Assembly: GCF_020532645.1 (NCBI RefSeq)
Contig: NZ_JAJAUZ010000036.1
Location: 1 to 64,000 of the forward strand
Direction: 5' to 3'
DNA length: 64,000 bases
Source of the DNA: Streptomyces bambusae
GTDB lineage: Bacteria; Actinomycetota; Actinomycetes; Streptomycetales; Streptomycetaceae
The position numbers were made by a program, and so were the translations under genes. The notes beneath the pieces were generated by a model. That model was not told the origin of the DNA and did not search any database. It saw only the letters and a program-made list of their open reading frames with translations. Of the stretch, positions 1 to 9,785 are shown one piece after another (the stretch's first letter is position 1; each line of letters begins with the position of its first letter).

Positions 1-23
1 CCGGCGTGTGACACACCACCCCA

Positions 24-40
24 CCCCCCCCGGGGGGGGG
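24..40. other. Self-complementary C/G homopolymer run upstream of livH
   Basis: Eight C followed by nine G form a perfect hairpin-capable run, with another long C run just downstream (about 45-56). It lies between the left edge and the livH ribosome binding site (CGGAGG, 84-89). It may be the terminator of an upstream gene or a length-variable tract. Nothing else is recognisable in bases 1-83. Confidence 0.4.
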
Positions 41-96
41 CCCACCCCCCCCCCCCGCCCGGACTCTTATCCGACACGCTCATCGGAGGCCCTGCG

Positions 97-1029
97 GTGC
101 ACGAACTGCCGCAACAGCTGGCCGACGGCCTGGCCCTCGGTGCCCTTTATGGCCTCATCGCCATCGGGTACACCATGGTCTACGGCATCGTCCAGCTCAT
201 CAACTTCGCCCACGGCGAGATCTTCATGATCGGGGGCTTCGGCGCCCTCACCACGTTCCTCATGCTCCCCGAGGGGACCACCCTCCTGGTGGCCATCCCG
301 GTCATGATCATCGGTGGCGCGATCGCCTCCGTAGCCGTCGCAACCGCCGCGGAACGCTTCGCGTACCGCCCGCTGCGCAACGCCCCGCGACTCGCACCCC
401 TCATCACGGCGATCGGCCTCTCGATCGCCCTCCAGCAGCTCGTCTGGGGCTTCTACCCCGACGCGAAGGACAAGCGCACCTTCCCGGAGTTCACCGGCGA
501 AGCCTTCAAGATCGGCGACAACCTGCTGATCCAGCGCTCCGACGCGTTCATACTCGTGCTGGCCCCGCTCTGCATGCTCGCCCTCGGCGTCTTCGTCTCC
601 AAGTCCCGCAGCGGCCGCGCCATGCAGGCCACCGCCCAGGACCCCGACACCGCCAAGCTCATGGGCATCAACACCGACCGCATCATCACCATGGCCTTCG
701 CCATCGGTGCCGCGTTCGCCGCCGTCGCCGCCGTCGCCTACGGCCTCGACAAGGGCCAGATCGGCTTCGAGATGGGCTTCATCCTCGGCCTCAAGGCGTT
801 CACCGCAGCCGTCCTCGGCGGCATCGGCAACATCTACGGCGCCATGGTCGGCGGCGTCGTCCTCGGCCTCGCCGAGACCCTGTCGATCGCCTACATAGCC
901 GAAATCCCGGGCATGCAGCAGCTCGGCGGCGGCGCCTGGTCCAACGTCTGGGCCTTCGTTCTCCTCATCGTCGTCCTCCTCGTCCGGCCACAAGGCCTGC
1001 TCGGCGAGCGCGTCGCGGACAGGGCGTGA
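97..1029 (+). CDS. livH: Branched-chain amino acid ABC transporter permease LivH
   Basis: This is one of the two integral-membrane permeases of a high-affinity branched-chain amino acid (HAAT) importer. The 310-residue protein is almost entirely hydrophobic helices and shows the family segments LYGLIAIGYTMVYGIVQLIN near the N-terminus and GGIGNIYGAMVGG near residue 245. Its length is normal for LivH. The GTG start at 97 is supported by CGGAGG at 84-89. It begins a compact livHMGF operon whose genes overlap by a few bases, so the four proteins are probably made in balanced amounts. The periplasmic binding protein LivK is not in the window and should lie just to the left. Substrate is inferred from the family. 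Confidence 0.95.
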   Translation: MHELPQQLADGLALGALYGLIAIGYTMVYGIVQLINFAHGEIFMIGGFGALTTFLMLPEGTTLLVAIPVMIIGGAIASVAVATAAERFAYRPLRNAPRLAPLITAIGLSIALQQLVWGFYPDAKDKRTFPEFTGEAFKIGDNLLIQRSDAFILVLAPLCMLALGVFVSKSRSGRAMQATAQDPDTAKLMGINTDRIITMAFAIGAAFAAVAAVAYGLDKGQIGFEMGFILGLKAFTAAVLGGIGNIYGAMVGGVVLGLAETLSIAYIAEIPGMQQLGGGAWSNVWAFVLLIVVLLVRPQGLLGERVADRA

Positions 1030-2740
1030 GCACCATGACCGACACCACCCTCCCCACCACCGGCGACAGCTCCCGCAACCAGAAGCTCTACGCCGTCCTC
1101 GGCGGCACCCTCATCACCGCGGTCAGCACCTTCCTCGCCTGGACCTACACCGAGAACTTCCCGGGCAACCTCACCATCTACGGCAGCCCGGCCAGCCTCC
1201 AGTTCCTCACCCTGATCGGCGCCATCCTCACCGCCGTTCACGCCCTCGCCGCCCTCGGCACCAAGCAACTCGCCTGGATCGCCCCCGCCGGCACCCGCAA
1301 GGCACTCTGGCTGCTCGCCCTCGGCACCGCCGCCACCACCTGGTTCACCGTGATCGCGATCACCGTCGAACTCGGCGGCCTCGTCCACCTCGACCCCGGC
1401 GCCTACGTCGCCCTCGTCGGCTCCGCCCTCTCCGCCGTCGCCGCGTACTTCATCGCCGACGACACCCGCAAGGCGGCCCCCGCCAAGCAGCTCCCCTCCT
1501 GGGCCGAAATCCTGATCATCGTCGCGGCCTTCGCCATCGGCCTCTACGTGATCACCTTCGGCATCGACACCGACGACAAAGAGCCGCAGCTCTTCATCGC
1601 GTACCTCATCACCGTCGTCTTCGTCTTCCTCGCGCTCGTCAAGTCCGGCCTCATGGACCGACTGAGCACGATCACCGCGAACAACCGCGTGGTGACCGTC
1701 TCCGCCGCCTTCGTCGCGGCCCTGGCGTTCCCCTTCACGCAGCAGAGCGGCGACACCTACACGCTCATCGCGGTCAACATCATCATCTTCGCGACCGTCG
1801 CCCTCGGCCTCAACGTCGTCGTCGGCCTCGCCGGACTGCTCGACCTCGGATACGTCGCCTTCCTCGGCGTCGGCGCCTACACCGCCGCCCTCGTCTCCGG
1901 AACGACCGCCTCCGCGTTCGACATCCACCTCCCCTTCGGCGTCGCCGTCATCCTCGGCGCGATCGTCTCCCTGGTGTTCGGCGTCGTCATCGGCGCCCCC
2001 ACCCTCCGCCTGCGCGGCGACTACCTCGCCATCGTCACCCTCGGCTTCGGAGAAATCTTCCGCATCGCCATGGGCAACCTCGACGGCGTCTCCGGCCCGC
2101 AGATCACCAACGGCCCGAACGGCATCCCGAACATCCCCGACCTGGAGATCTTCGGATACAACTTCGGCGAGCCCCACACCATCCTCGGCATCACCCTCGG
2201 CTCCTACGCCAACTACTACTTCCTGATGCTGCTGGCGATGGTCCTCGTCGTCACCGTGTTCAGCCGCGCCGGCAACAGCCGCATCGGCCGCGCCTGGGTC
2301 GCCATCCGCGAAGACGAAACCGCCGCCACCGCCATGGGCATCAACGGCTTCCGCGTCAAGCTCATCGCCTTCGCCCTCGGCGCCACCCTCGCCGGCCTCG
2401 CCGGCACCGTCCAGGCCCACGTCCAGCACACCGTGGTCCCCGAGATGTACCAGTTCGCCGGCCCCGTGCCCCCGAACTCCGCCTTCCTGCTCGCCGCGGT
2501 CATCCTCGGCGGCATGGGCACCATCCGCGGCCCCATCCTCGGCGCCGCACTGCTCTTCCTGATCCCGGCCAAGCTGCAGTTCCTCCAGGACTACCAGCTC
2601 CTCGGCTTCGGCATCGCCCTCATCATCCTGATGCGCTTCCGCCCCGAAGGCCTCATCGCCAACAAGCGCGCGCAGCTGGAGTACCACGACGACACCGCTG
2701 ACCAGGCCCCCACGGACCTGGCCACCGCCAAGGCTGGTGC

Positions 2741-2744
<4 letters not shown>
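1026..2744 (+). CDS. livM: Branched-chain amino acid ABC transporter permease LivM
   Basis: Second permease subunit of the HAAT importer, 572 residues. The conserved LivM domain occupies roughly residues 240-550, with GLNVVVGLAGLLDLGYVAF and the cytoplasmic ATPase-contact region RAWVAIREDETAATAMGIN. The N-terminal 220 residues form an additional block of about six predicted membrane helices, an extension common in actinobacterial LivM and absent from the Escherichia coli protein. The GTG start overlaps the livH stop (GTGA), which implies translational coupling. The C-terminal 25 residues are hydrophilic. Confidence 0.94.
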
Positions 2745-3843
<1,099 letters not shown>

Positions 3844-3847
<4 letters not shown>

Positions 3848-4560
3848 CCGCACTGCTCAAGGTCGAGGACCTCAAAGTCGCCTACGGCAAGATCGAAGCC
3901 GTCAAGGGGATCTCCTTCGAGGTCAACGAGGGCGAAATCGTCTGCCTCGTCGGCACCAACGGCGCCGGCAAGACCACCACCCTCCGCACCCTCTCCGGCC
4001 TCATCAAGCCGCGCTCGGGCAGCATCACCTTCGACGGCCAGCCCCTCAACGCCGTCCCCGCCCACAAGATCGTCTCCCTGGGCCTCGCCCACTCCCCCGA
4101 GGGACGCCACATCTTCCCCCGGCTGACGATCGCCGAAAACCTCCAGCTCGGAGCCTTCCTCCGCAGCGACAAGGACGGCATCGAGAAGGACATCCAGCGC
4201 GCCTACGAGATGTTCCCCATCCTCGGGGAACGCCGCAAGCAGGCCGCCGGCACCCTCTCCGGCGGCGAGCAGCAGATGCTCGCCATGGGCCGGGCCCTCA
4301 TGTCCCAGCCCAAGCTGCTCATGCTGGACGAGCCCTCCATGGGCCTCTCCCCCCTCATGATGCAGAAGATCATGTCGACCATCGCCGACCTCAAGGCCGC
4401 CGGCATGACCATCCTCCTCGTCGAGCAGAACGCCCAGGCCGCGCTCTCGCTCGCCGACCACGCCCACGTCATGGAGGTCGGCAAGGTCGTCCTCTCCGGC
4501 ACCGGGCAGGACCTGCTCCACAACGAGGACGTCCGCAAGGCGTACCTCGGCGAGGACTGA
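3844..4560 (+). CDS. livF: Branched-chain amino acid ABC transporter ATP-binding protein LivF
   Basis: Second ATPase of the importer, 238 residues, the usual size. Walker A is GTNGAGKTT (about residue 37), the signature is LSGGEQQMLAMGRAL and Walker B is LLMLDEPSMGLSP. The H-loop HIS is replaced by VEQNAQ, which is normal for LivF. GTG at 3844 overlaps the livG stop by four bases and is the start that gives the family N-terminus (LLKVEDLKVAYG). It is the last gene of the operon, followed by a strong hairpin. Confidence 0.94.
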
Positions 4561-4578
4561 TCCACCCGCCCCACACGC

Positions 4579-4612
4579 AAGGGCCCGCCTCCCTCGGGGG
4601 AGGCGGGCCCTT
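4579..4612. terminator. Bidirectional terminator between livF and the ANTAR regulator
   Basis: A perfect 13-bp GC stem (4581-4593 with 4598-4610) closed by a TCGG loop, flanked by AA and TT. It lies between two convergent genes and can serve both. Confidence 0.85.
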
Positions 4613-4628
4613 CGCCGTACGTGTACCG

Positions 4629-5285
4629 CTACTGCTGCTTCGCGGCGTTCTTCTTCTCCTCGGCGTCCTCGATGACCGCCTCCGCGACCTGCTGCATCGA
4701 CATCCGGCGGTCCATCGACGTCTTCTGGATCCACCGGAACGCCGCCGGCTCCGACAGCCCGTACTGCGTCTGCAGCACGCTCTTCGCCCGGTCCACCAGC
4801 TTCCGCGTCTCCAGCCGCTGCGAGAGGTCCGCGACCTCCTGCTCCAGCGCCTTCAGCTCCGCGAACCGCGACACCGCCATCTCGATCGCCGGCACCACGT
4901 CACTCTTGCTGAACGGCTTCACCAGGTACGCCATCGCACCCGCGTCACGGGCCCGCTCCACCAGGTCCCGCTGCGAGAACGCGGTCAGCATCAGCACCGG
5001 GGCGATCGACTCCCCCGCGATCTTCTCCGCCGCCGAGATCCCGTCCAGCACCGGCATCTTCACGTCCAGGATCACCAGATCCGGCCGGTGCTCCCGGGCC
5101 AGCTCCACGGCCGTCTGCCCGTCCCCCGCCTCGCCGACGACGGAGTAGCCCTCCTCCTCCAGCATCTCCTTGAGATCGAGGCGGATCAGCGCCTCGTCCT
5201 CGGCGATGACGACCCGCGTCGTCAACGGCGGGACATGCGGCTGCTCGGCGTCGACGGGCATGCGCTCGGGCTCGGCGGCGGTCAC
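4629..5285 (-). CDS. pdtaR: ANTAR-domain response regulator, PdtaR-like
   Basis: Two-component response regulator whose output is an RNA-binding ANTAR domain, so it should act by transcription antitermination. The 218-residue protein has a receiver domain at about residues 22-140, with the acidic pair ED, the phospho-acceptor in DLVILDVKMP and the conserved Lys in YLVKPFS. A coiled-coil linker (ELKALEQEVADLSQRLETR) leads into the ANTAR domain (about 150-205: KLVDRAKSVLQTQYGLSEPA). It closely resembles Mycobacterium PdtaR (Rv1626), partner of the histidine kinase PdtaS; no kinase gene is adjacent. The first 20 residues are a variable extension. Confidence 0.9.
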   Translation of the reverse strand: MTAAEPERMPVDAEQPHVPPLTTRVVIAEDEALIRLDLKEMLEEEGYSVVGEAGDGQTAVELAREHRPDLVILDVKMPVLDGISAAEKIAGESIAPVLMLTAFSQRDLVERARDAGAMAYLVKPFSKSDVVPAIEMAVSRFAELKALEQEVADLSQRLETRKLVDRAKSVLQTQYGLSEPAAFRWIQKTSMDRRMSMQQVAEAVIEDAEEKKNAAKQQ

Positions 5286-5382
5286 GGGGGCTCCTCAAGG
5301 CGGGGCTGAACTGCTCCCCCGAGCCTACCCACCTCCTGTAAGGTGGTCTCACACAGGGCTACCATCAGCCTTCGTTTCTTAG

Positions 5383-5457
5383 GCCCCAGTACTCCAACTG
5401 GTCAGAGAGGCCGCTCTCAAACAGCGGACAGTGTGGGTTCGAATCCCACCTGGGGCA
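5383..5457 (+). tRNA. tRNA with anticodon CAA (Leu by codon), short variable loop
   Basis: A complete cloverleaf can be drawn: acceptor GCCCCAG 5383-5389 with CTGGGGC 5450-5456, anticodon stem CCGCT/AGCGG, seven-base loop CTCAAAC, T arm GTGGG-TTCGAAT-CCCAC at 5433-5449, discriminator A. The anticodon at 5418-5420 is CAA, reading UUG Leu. The variable loop has only five bases (ACAGT), whereas bacterial tRNA-Leu normally has a long variable arm. The D arm is weak (CTC/GAG). CCA is not fully encoded, as in many streptomycete tRNAs. A functional non-canonical tRNA or a tRNA-like pseudogene are both possible. Confidence 0.75.
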
Positions 5458-5565
5458 CCTTCCTCGAATTCCAAGGTCACGCCAGGCCAGGCGAGATTCC
5501 GCCTTTCAGGTGAACTCACGCTCTTGCAGACATCCGAATGTCCACAATTCTGCAGTCTCGGCCAT

Positions 5566-6309
5566 ATGTACGACCTCACGACCCGCAGGCATGCCCTGAA
5601 CCTCGTGGCGCAGGGCCGCAGCCTGAATTCCGTCAGCAAGGAAACCGGCATCTCCAGGGCCGCGATCCGTTCATGGCAGCACCGCATCGAGCCGCTCCCC
5701 CGCATCCGGGCAACGGACTGCACCGCGCCCGCTGATCGAGAGGCATACGTCTATCTGCTCGGCCTCTACCTCGGTGACGGATGCATCAGTCGACACCCGC
5801 GCGGCGGTCACTACTTACGGATCGCTTGTGCGGACGCGTGGCCCGGCCTCATCGACGAGTGCCGACGGGCAATCCGGGCCGTGCGACCGGAGAACAAGGT
5901 GTACGTGTTGCAGCGACAGGGCTGCGTCAACGTCACGAGCTACGGTCGCCACTGGACCTGCCTGTTCCCCCAGCACGGCCCGGGCCGGAAGCACGACCGC
6001 CGCATCGTGCTCGACGGGTGGCAGCAGAACCTGGTCGACGCCCACCCCTGGGCGTTCATCCGGGGTCTCATCCACTCCGACGGGTGCCGGATCGTGAACT
6101 GGACCCGGCGCGGCGAGAAGCGGTACGAGTATCCGCGCTACTTCTTCACCAACAAGTCGGACGACATCCGGAAGCTGTGCACGGACACCCTCACGAAGGT
6201 GGGAGTGGAGTGGACGATCCTGGCGCGGGGCAGCGACCCACTCAACGTCTCCATCGCCAAGAGGGCGTCCACCGCATTGATGGACGCCCACGTGGGACCG
6301 AAGTACTAG
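5566..6309 (+). CDS. Free-standing HTH / LAGLIDADG homing-endonuclease-like protein
   Basis: The 247-residue protein starts with a helix-turn-helix of recombinase or transposase type (residues 7-40, including GRSLNSVSKETGISRAAIR). Two LAGLIDADG motifs follow: LLGLYLGDG (64-72, Asp71) and FIRGLIHSDG (164-173, Asp172), spaced as in single-chain LAGLIDADG nucleases. No intein or intron surrounds it. Leu84 is encoded by TTA (5815-5817), a codon read only by bldA tRNA in Streptomyces. The upstream 100 bases are less GC-rich than the neighbours. It sits just 3' of the tRNA and six bases from the convergent lipoprotein gene. ATG 5566 was chosen because residues encoded upstream come from the tRNA. 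Either a nuclease or a domesticated DNA-binding regulator is possible. Confidence 0.75.
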   Translation: MYDLTTRRHALNLVAQGRSLNSVSKETGISRAAIRSWQHRIEPLPRIRATDCTAPADREAYVYLLGLYLGDGCISRHPRGGHYLRIACADAWPGLIDECRRAIRAVRPENKVYVLQRQGCVNVTSYGRHWTCLFPQHGPGRKHDRRIVLDGWQQNLVDAHPWAFIRGLIHSDGCRIVNWTRRGEKRYEYPRYFFTNKSDDIRKLCTDTLTKVGVEWTILARGSDPLNVSIAKRASTALMDAHVGPKY

Positions 6310-6315
6310 CTGCCG

Positions 6316-7128
6316 CTAGCCCGTGATGGACGGGGCCGGGTCGTTCTTGTAGGCGGCGGGGCCGAAGTTGGTTTCGACCGCCTTGGTCCAGGCGCCGTCC
6401 TGGACCATCTTCTTCAGGGCCGCGTTGATCTTGTCGCGGAGGTCGGTCTTGCCCTTCTTGATGCCGATGCCGTAGTTCTCGGTGCTGAGGTTCAGGCCGA
6501 TCAGGCGGAACTGGCCCTGGTACTTCTTCTGGGCGGCGAAGCCGGCGAGGATCGAGTCGTCGGTCGTCATCGCGTCGAGGTACGTGTCCTTGAGGGCGAC
6601 GGCGCACTCGGAGTAGTTGCCCAGCTCCATCAGCGCGGCCTTCGGGGCCAGCTTCTCCTTGACGTTCTGGGCCGAGGTGGAGCCGGTGACCGAGCAGAGG
6701 CGCTTGCTGTTGAGGTCGGACGCTTCCTTGATGTTCTTGTCGCCCGAGCGGACCATCAGGTCCTGGTGGGCGGTGAAGTACGGGCCTGCGAAGTCGACCT
6801 TGGCCTTGCGCTTCTCGGTGATGGAGTAGCTGGCGACGACGTAGTCGACCTCGCCGTACTGGAGGAGCAGTTCCCGGTCGAGGCTGGTGACCTGCTTGAA
6901 CTCGATCTGCGAGGGCTCGTAGCCCAGCTCCTTGGCCACGTAGCGGGCCACGTCGACGTCGAAGCCGGAGAAGGTGTCGTCGGCGTTCTTGAAGCCGAGG
7001 CCGGGCTGGTCGAACTTGATGCCGACCGAGATCTTCTCCTGCTCGTCGCCACCGCCTTCGCCGCAGGCGGTGGCCGTCAGGGAGAGGACGAGGACGGCAG
7101 CGCAGAGGCCGGCTCGGGAGACCTTCAT
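6316..7128 (-). CDS. Glutamate-type ABC transporter substrate-binding lipoprotein (GluB-like)
   Basis: Extracellular solute-binding protein of family 3 (polar amino acids), 270 residues. The start at 7128 gives a lipoprotein signal peptide with lipobox TATAC (residues 18-22 approximately), after which the chain reads GEGGGDEQEKISVGIKFDQPG. The motif FSGFDVDVARYVAKELG and the later NYGIGIKKG are typical of GluB and related glutamate or glutamine binding proteins. A longer in-frame start 20 codons upstream would bury the signal peptide and is unlikely. No permease or ATPase gene is next to it, so it must work with a transporter encoded elsewhere. Confidence 0.88.
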   Translation of the reverse strand: MKVSRAGLCAAVLVLSLTATACGEGGGDEQEKISVGIKFDQPGLGFKNADDTFSGFDVDVARYVAKELGYEPSQIEFKQVTSLDRELLLQYGEVDYVVASYSITEKRKAKVDFAGPYFTAHQDLMVRSGDKNIKEASDLNSKRLCSVTGSTSAQNVKEKLAPKAALMELGNYSECAVALKDTYLDAMTTDDSILAGFAAQKKYQGQFRLIGLNLSTENYGIGIKKGKTDLRDKINAALKKMVQDGAWTKAVETNFGPAAYKNDPAPSITG

Positions 7129-7265
7129 CAGGGGGGAGTTCCTTTGGTTCAGCGTCGAGAAGGAAGTGCAGGTCTTCCTCGGCTGCAAAGGAACCTATGG
7201 AGCGGGTCCGCGCGGAGTCATCAGAGTTGAGCAAAACTTGAGGATAACGATCCGGTTCCGCCGGA

Positions 7266-7301
7266 GATCTTCCGGTGATTGGTTTAGACCACCGGAAGAT
7301 C
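7266..7301. terminator. Perfect 12-bp inverted repeat between pyk and the lipoprotein gene
   Basis: GATCTTCCGGTG (7266-7277) and its exact complement CACCGGAAGATC (7290-7301) are separated by 12 bases. It lies 3' of pyk and about 140 bases 5' of the lipoprotein start on the same strand, so it can be the pyk terminator or an operator for the downstream gene. There is no U tract. Confidence 0.55.
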
Positions 7302-7327
7302 CACTGTATCGCACGCGGTGCCGCCGT

Positions 7328-8755
7328 TCAGCGGACGGCGTCCCCGATGTGGTGGACGCGCACCAGGTTGGTGGAGCCGGTCACGCCGGGCGGGGAGCCG
7401 GCGGTGATGACGACGACGTCGCCGGGTGCGCAGCGCCCGATCCGCAGGAGCTCCTCGTCGACCTGGGCGACCATCGCGTCGGTGGAGTCGACGTGCGGGC
7501 CGAGGAAGGTCTCGACGCCCCAGGTGAGGTTGAGCTGGGAGCGGGTGGCGGGGTCGGGGGTGAAGGCGAGGAGCGGGATGGGTGAGCGGTAGCGGGAGAG
7601 GCGGCGGGCGGTGTCGCCGCTCTGGGTGAAGGCGACGAGGTACTTGGCGCCGAGGAAGTCGCCCATTTCGGCGGCGGCGCGGGCGACGGCGCCACCCTGG
7701 GTGCGGGGCTTGCTGCGTTCGGTGAGGGCGGGGAGGCCCTTGGCGAGGAGGTCTTCCTCGGCGGCTTCGACGATCCGGCTCATGGTGCGGACGGTTTCGA
7801 CGGGGTACTTTCCGACGCTGGTCTCGCCGGAGAGCATGACGGCGTCGGTGCCGTCGATGATGGCGTTGGCGACGTCGGAGGCTTCGGCGCGGGTGGGCCG
7901 GGAGTTGTCGATCATCGAGTCGAGCATCTGGGTGGCGACGATGACCGGCTTGGCGTTGCGCTTGGCGAGTTTGATGGCGCGCTTCTGGACGATGGGGACC
8001 TGTTCGAGCGGCATTTCGACGCCGAGGTCGCCGCGGGCGACCATGATGCCGTCGAAGGCGGCGACGATGTCGTCGATGTTCTCGACGGCCTGCGGCTTTT
8101 CGATCTTTGCGATGACCGGGAGGCGGCGGCCTTCCTCGTCCATGATGCGGTGGACGTCCTCGATGTCGCGGGCGGTGCGGACGAAGGAGAGGGCGATGAC
8201 GTCGGCGCCGGTGCGCAGGGCCCAGCGGAGGTCTTCGATGTCCTTGTCGGAGAGGGCGGGGACGGAGACGGCGACGCCGGGGAGGTTGAGTCCCTTGTGG
8301 TCGGAGACCATGCCGCCTTCGATGACGCGGGTGCGGACGCGGGGTCCGTCGACGTCGGTGACTTCGAGGGTGACGCGGCCGTCGTCGACGAGGATGAGTT
8401 CGCCGGGGGTGACGTCGGCGGCGAGGCCGGTGTAGGTGGTGCCGCAGGTGTGGCGGTCGCCGTGGGTGTCTTCGACGGTGATGGTGAAGGTGTCGCCGCG
8501 TTCAAGGAGTACGGGGCCTTCGCGGAACTGGCCGAGGCGGATCTTCGGGCCTTGAAGATCGGCGAGGATGCCGACGCTGCGGCCGGTTTCGTCGGAGGCT
8601 TTTCGGACGCGCTGGTAGCGCTCTTCGTGGTCGGCGTGGGTGCCGTGGCTGAGGTTGAAGCGGGCGATGTCCATGCCGGCTTCGACGAGGGCTTTGATCT
8701 GGTCGTACGTGTCGGTGGCGGGGCCCAGGGTGCAGACGATTTTTGCTCGGCGCAT
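7328..8755 (-). CDS. pyk: Pyruvate kinase
   Basis: Catalyses phosphoenolpyruvate plus ADP to pyruvate plus ATP, the last step of glycolysis, in the cytoplasm. The 475-residue length is typical. The N-terminal KIVCTLGPA and FNLSHGTHADH, the catalytic-site segment VIAKIEKPQAVENIDDI, and the PFK-like signature VATQMLDSMIDNSRPTRAEASDVANAI are all intact. The C-terminal regulatory domain is complete. It is a single gene preceded by a region with an 11-bp dyad. The protein is of the short bacterial type without an extra PEP-utiliser domain. Confidence 0.97.
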   Translation of the reverse strand: MRRAKIVCTLGPATDTYDQIKALVEAGMDIARFNLSHGTHADHEERYQRVRKASDETGRSVGILADLQGPKIRLGQFREGPVLLERGDTFTITVEDTHGDRHTCGTTYTGLAADVTPGELILVDDGRVTLEVTDVDGPRVRTRVIEGGMVSDHKGLNLPGVAVSVPALSDKDIEDLRWALRTGADVIALSFVRTARDIEDVHRIMDEEGRRLPVIAKIEKPQAVENIDDIVAAFDGIMVARGDLGVEMPLEQVPIVQKRAIKLAKRNAKPVIVATQMLDSMIDNSRPTRAEASDVANAIIDGTDAVMLSGETSVGKYPVETVRTMSRIVEAAEEDLLAKGLPALTERSKPRTQGGAVARAAAEMGDFLGAKYLVAFTQSGDTARRLSRYRSPIPLLAFTPDPATRSQLNLTWGVETFLGPHVDSTDAMVAQVDEELLRIGRCAPGDVVVITAGSPPGVTGSTNLVRVHHIGDAVR

Positions 8756-8809
8756 GGGCCGAGCGTATGGGGCTACCGATCAGTAGTGGCCGGCTTCGGG
8801 GTGACTGCT

Positions 8810-8836
8810 CAACAACCTTTTGGTGAAAGGGTGTTG
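8810..8836. promoter_or_regulatory. Dyad upstream of pyk
   Basis: CAACAACCTTT and AAAGGGTGTTG form an imperfect palindrome (one mismatch per 11-base arm) about 60-80 bases before the pyk start. Its place in the pyk promoter region suggests an operator; no regulator can be named. Confidence 0.4.
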
Positions 8837-8856
8837 ACAACTCTCGAATGGTGGGC

Positions 8857-8880
8857 GGGGGTGCTCTGATGAGCACCCCC
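8857..8880 (-). terminator. Terminator of the SIMPL-domain gene
   Basis: GGGGGTGCTC and GAGCACCCCC pair perfectly around the loop TGAT, 19 bases after the end of the SIMPL gene on the minus strand. Confidence 0.7.
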
Positions 8881-8899
8881 GGTGGGCCGCGGAGGGTCT

Positions 8900-9607
8900 T
8901 CAGAGCCGGGGCGGGGTCATGGTGAAGCGTGCGTTGACGGCGGCGTGGACGGTCTGGCGCTGGGGTTCGAGGTCGAGGGCGGGGGCGAGTTCGGCGTCTT
9001 GGGCGTAGGCCATGGAGCGCATCATTCCGGCGGGTGCGGCGGCCATGGTGTAGGGCTCGGGGGATTCGGCGCCGAGGTCGGCGAGTTCGAGGAGGGCTTC
9101 GAGTTCGGCGCCGAGGGCCTGGGCGTATTCGCGGGCGCGCTGGACGGCTTCGCGGACGGCTTGGCGGCGGGCTTCGCCGTGGGCGGGTGAGTCGGGGCGC
9201 AGGGCCCACCAGGGGCCGTCGACGCTGGTGAGGTCGAGGTCGGCGAGGCGGGTGGTGAGTTCGCCGAGGGCGGTGAAGTCGGTGAGTTCGGCGGTGAGGT
9301 GGACGCGGCCGTGGTAGGCGCGGATGCGTTCGCCGCGGCCGTGGCGGGTGAGTTCGGGGGTGATGGAGAAGGTGCCGGTTTCGAGTTTTTCGACGGCTTC
9401 TCCGTAGCTTTTGACGAGGTCGATGACGGTGGTGTTGCGGCGGGTGAGGTCGTCGAGGGCGGTGCGGCGGTCGGTGCCGCGGGCGCTGACGGTGATGCCG
9501 AGGCGGGCGATTTCGGGGTCGACTTCGATGCGGGCTTCGCCGCGGACGGCGACGCGGGGGGTCTGGGGGGTGCCGTAGGGGGCGGGGTGCGGGGTGTCGG
9601 TGGTCAT
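8900..9607 (-). CDS. SIMPL domain-containing protein (DUF541)
   Basis: A 235-residue protein of the SIMPL/DUF541 family, whose members form oligomers but have no firmly established biochemical role. The region VRGEARIEVDPEIARLGITV near residue 20, followed by TALDDLTRRNTTVIDLVKS and the C-terminal ALDLEPQRQTVHAAVNARF, is characteristic. The start at 9607 (MTTDTPHPAPYG) fits better than one 14 codons upstream, which would lengthen the protein with a low-complexity stretch. No signal peptide is evident. It is divergent from the 5'-nucleotidase gene. Confidence 0.85.
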   Translation of the reverse strand: MTTDTPHPAPYGTPQTPRVAVRGEARIEVDPEIARLGITVSARGTDRRTALDDLTRRNTTVIDLVKSYGEAVEKLETGTFSITPELTRHGRGERIRAYHGRVHLTAELTDFTALGELTTRLADLDLTSVDGPWWALRPDSPAHGEARRQAVREAVQRAREYAQALGAELEALLELADLGAESPEPYTMAAAPAGMMRSMAYAQDAELAPALDLEPQRQTVHAAVNARFTMTPPRL

Positions 9608-9785
9608 GCGGTCCACTGTGGCACCGGGGGGCGGAGTGTGGGGGGTCACGGGGGCGATTCCGGGCCGGGGGTGTTGTGGCCGGATGTCGGTGGGTCAGAA
9701 TCTACGCGCGTTGTGTCGGTTGCCCGGTGCGGACCTTGCCGGGGTGGCCGCGCGCGTGTTGTTGGAGCCTCACGAGGGAGATGAC

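Noticed and set aside
891..2687. Long minus-strand open frame opposite livM
   Set aside because: Composition is Gly/Asp/Glu/Ala shadow of a GC-rich gene; livM on the plus strand is clearly coding.
5440..5460. Attachment-site duplication from the tRNA 3' end
   Set aside because: I found no second copy of the TTCGAATCCCACCTGGGG segment in the window and no integrase gene.
5566..6309. Intein or group I intron interpretation of the LAGLIDADG gene
   Set aside because: No splice junction motifs and both neighbouring genes are complete.
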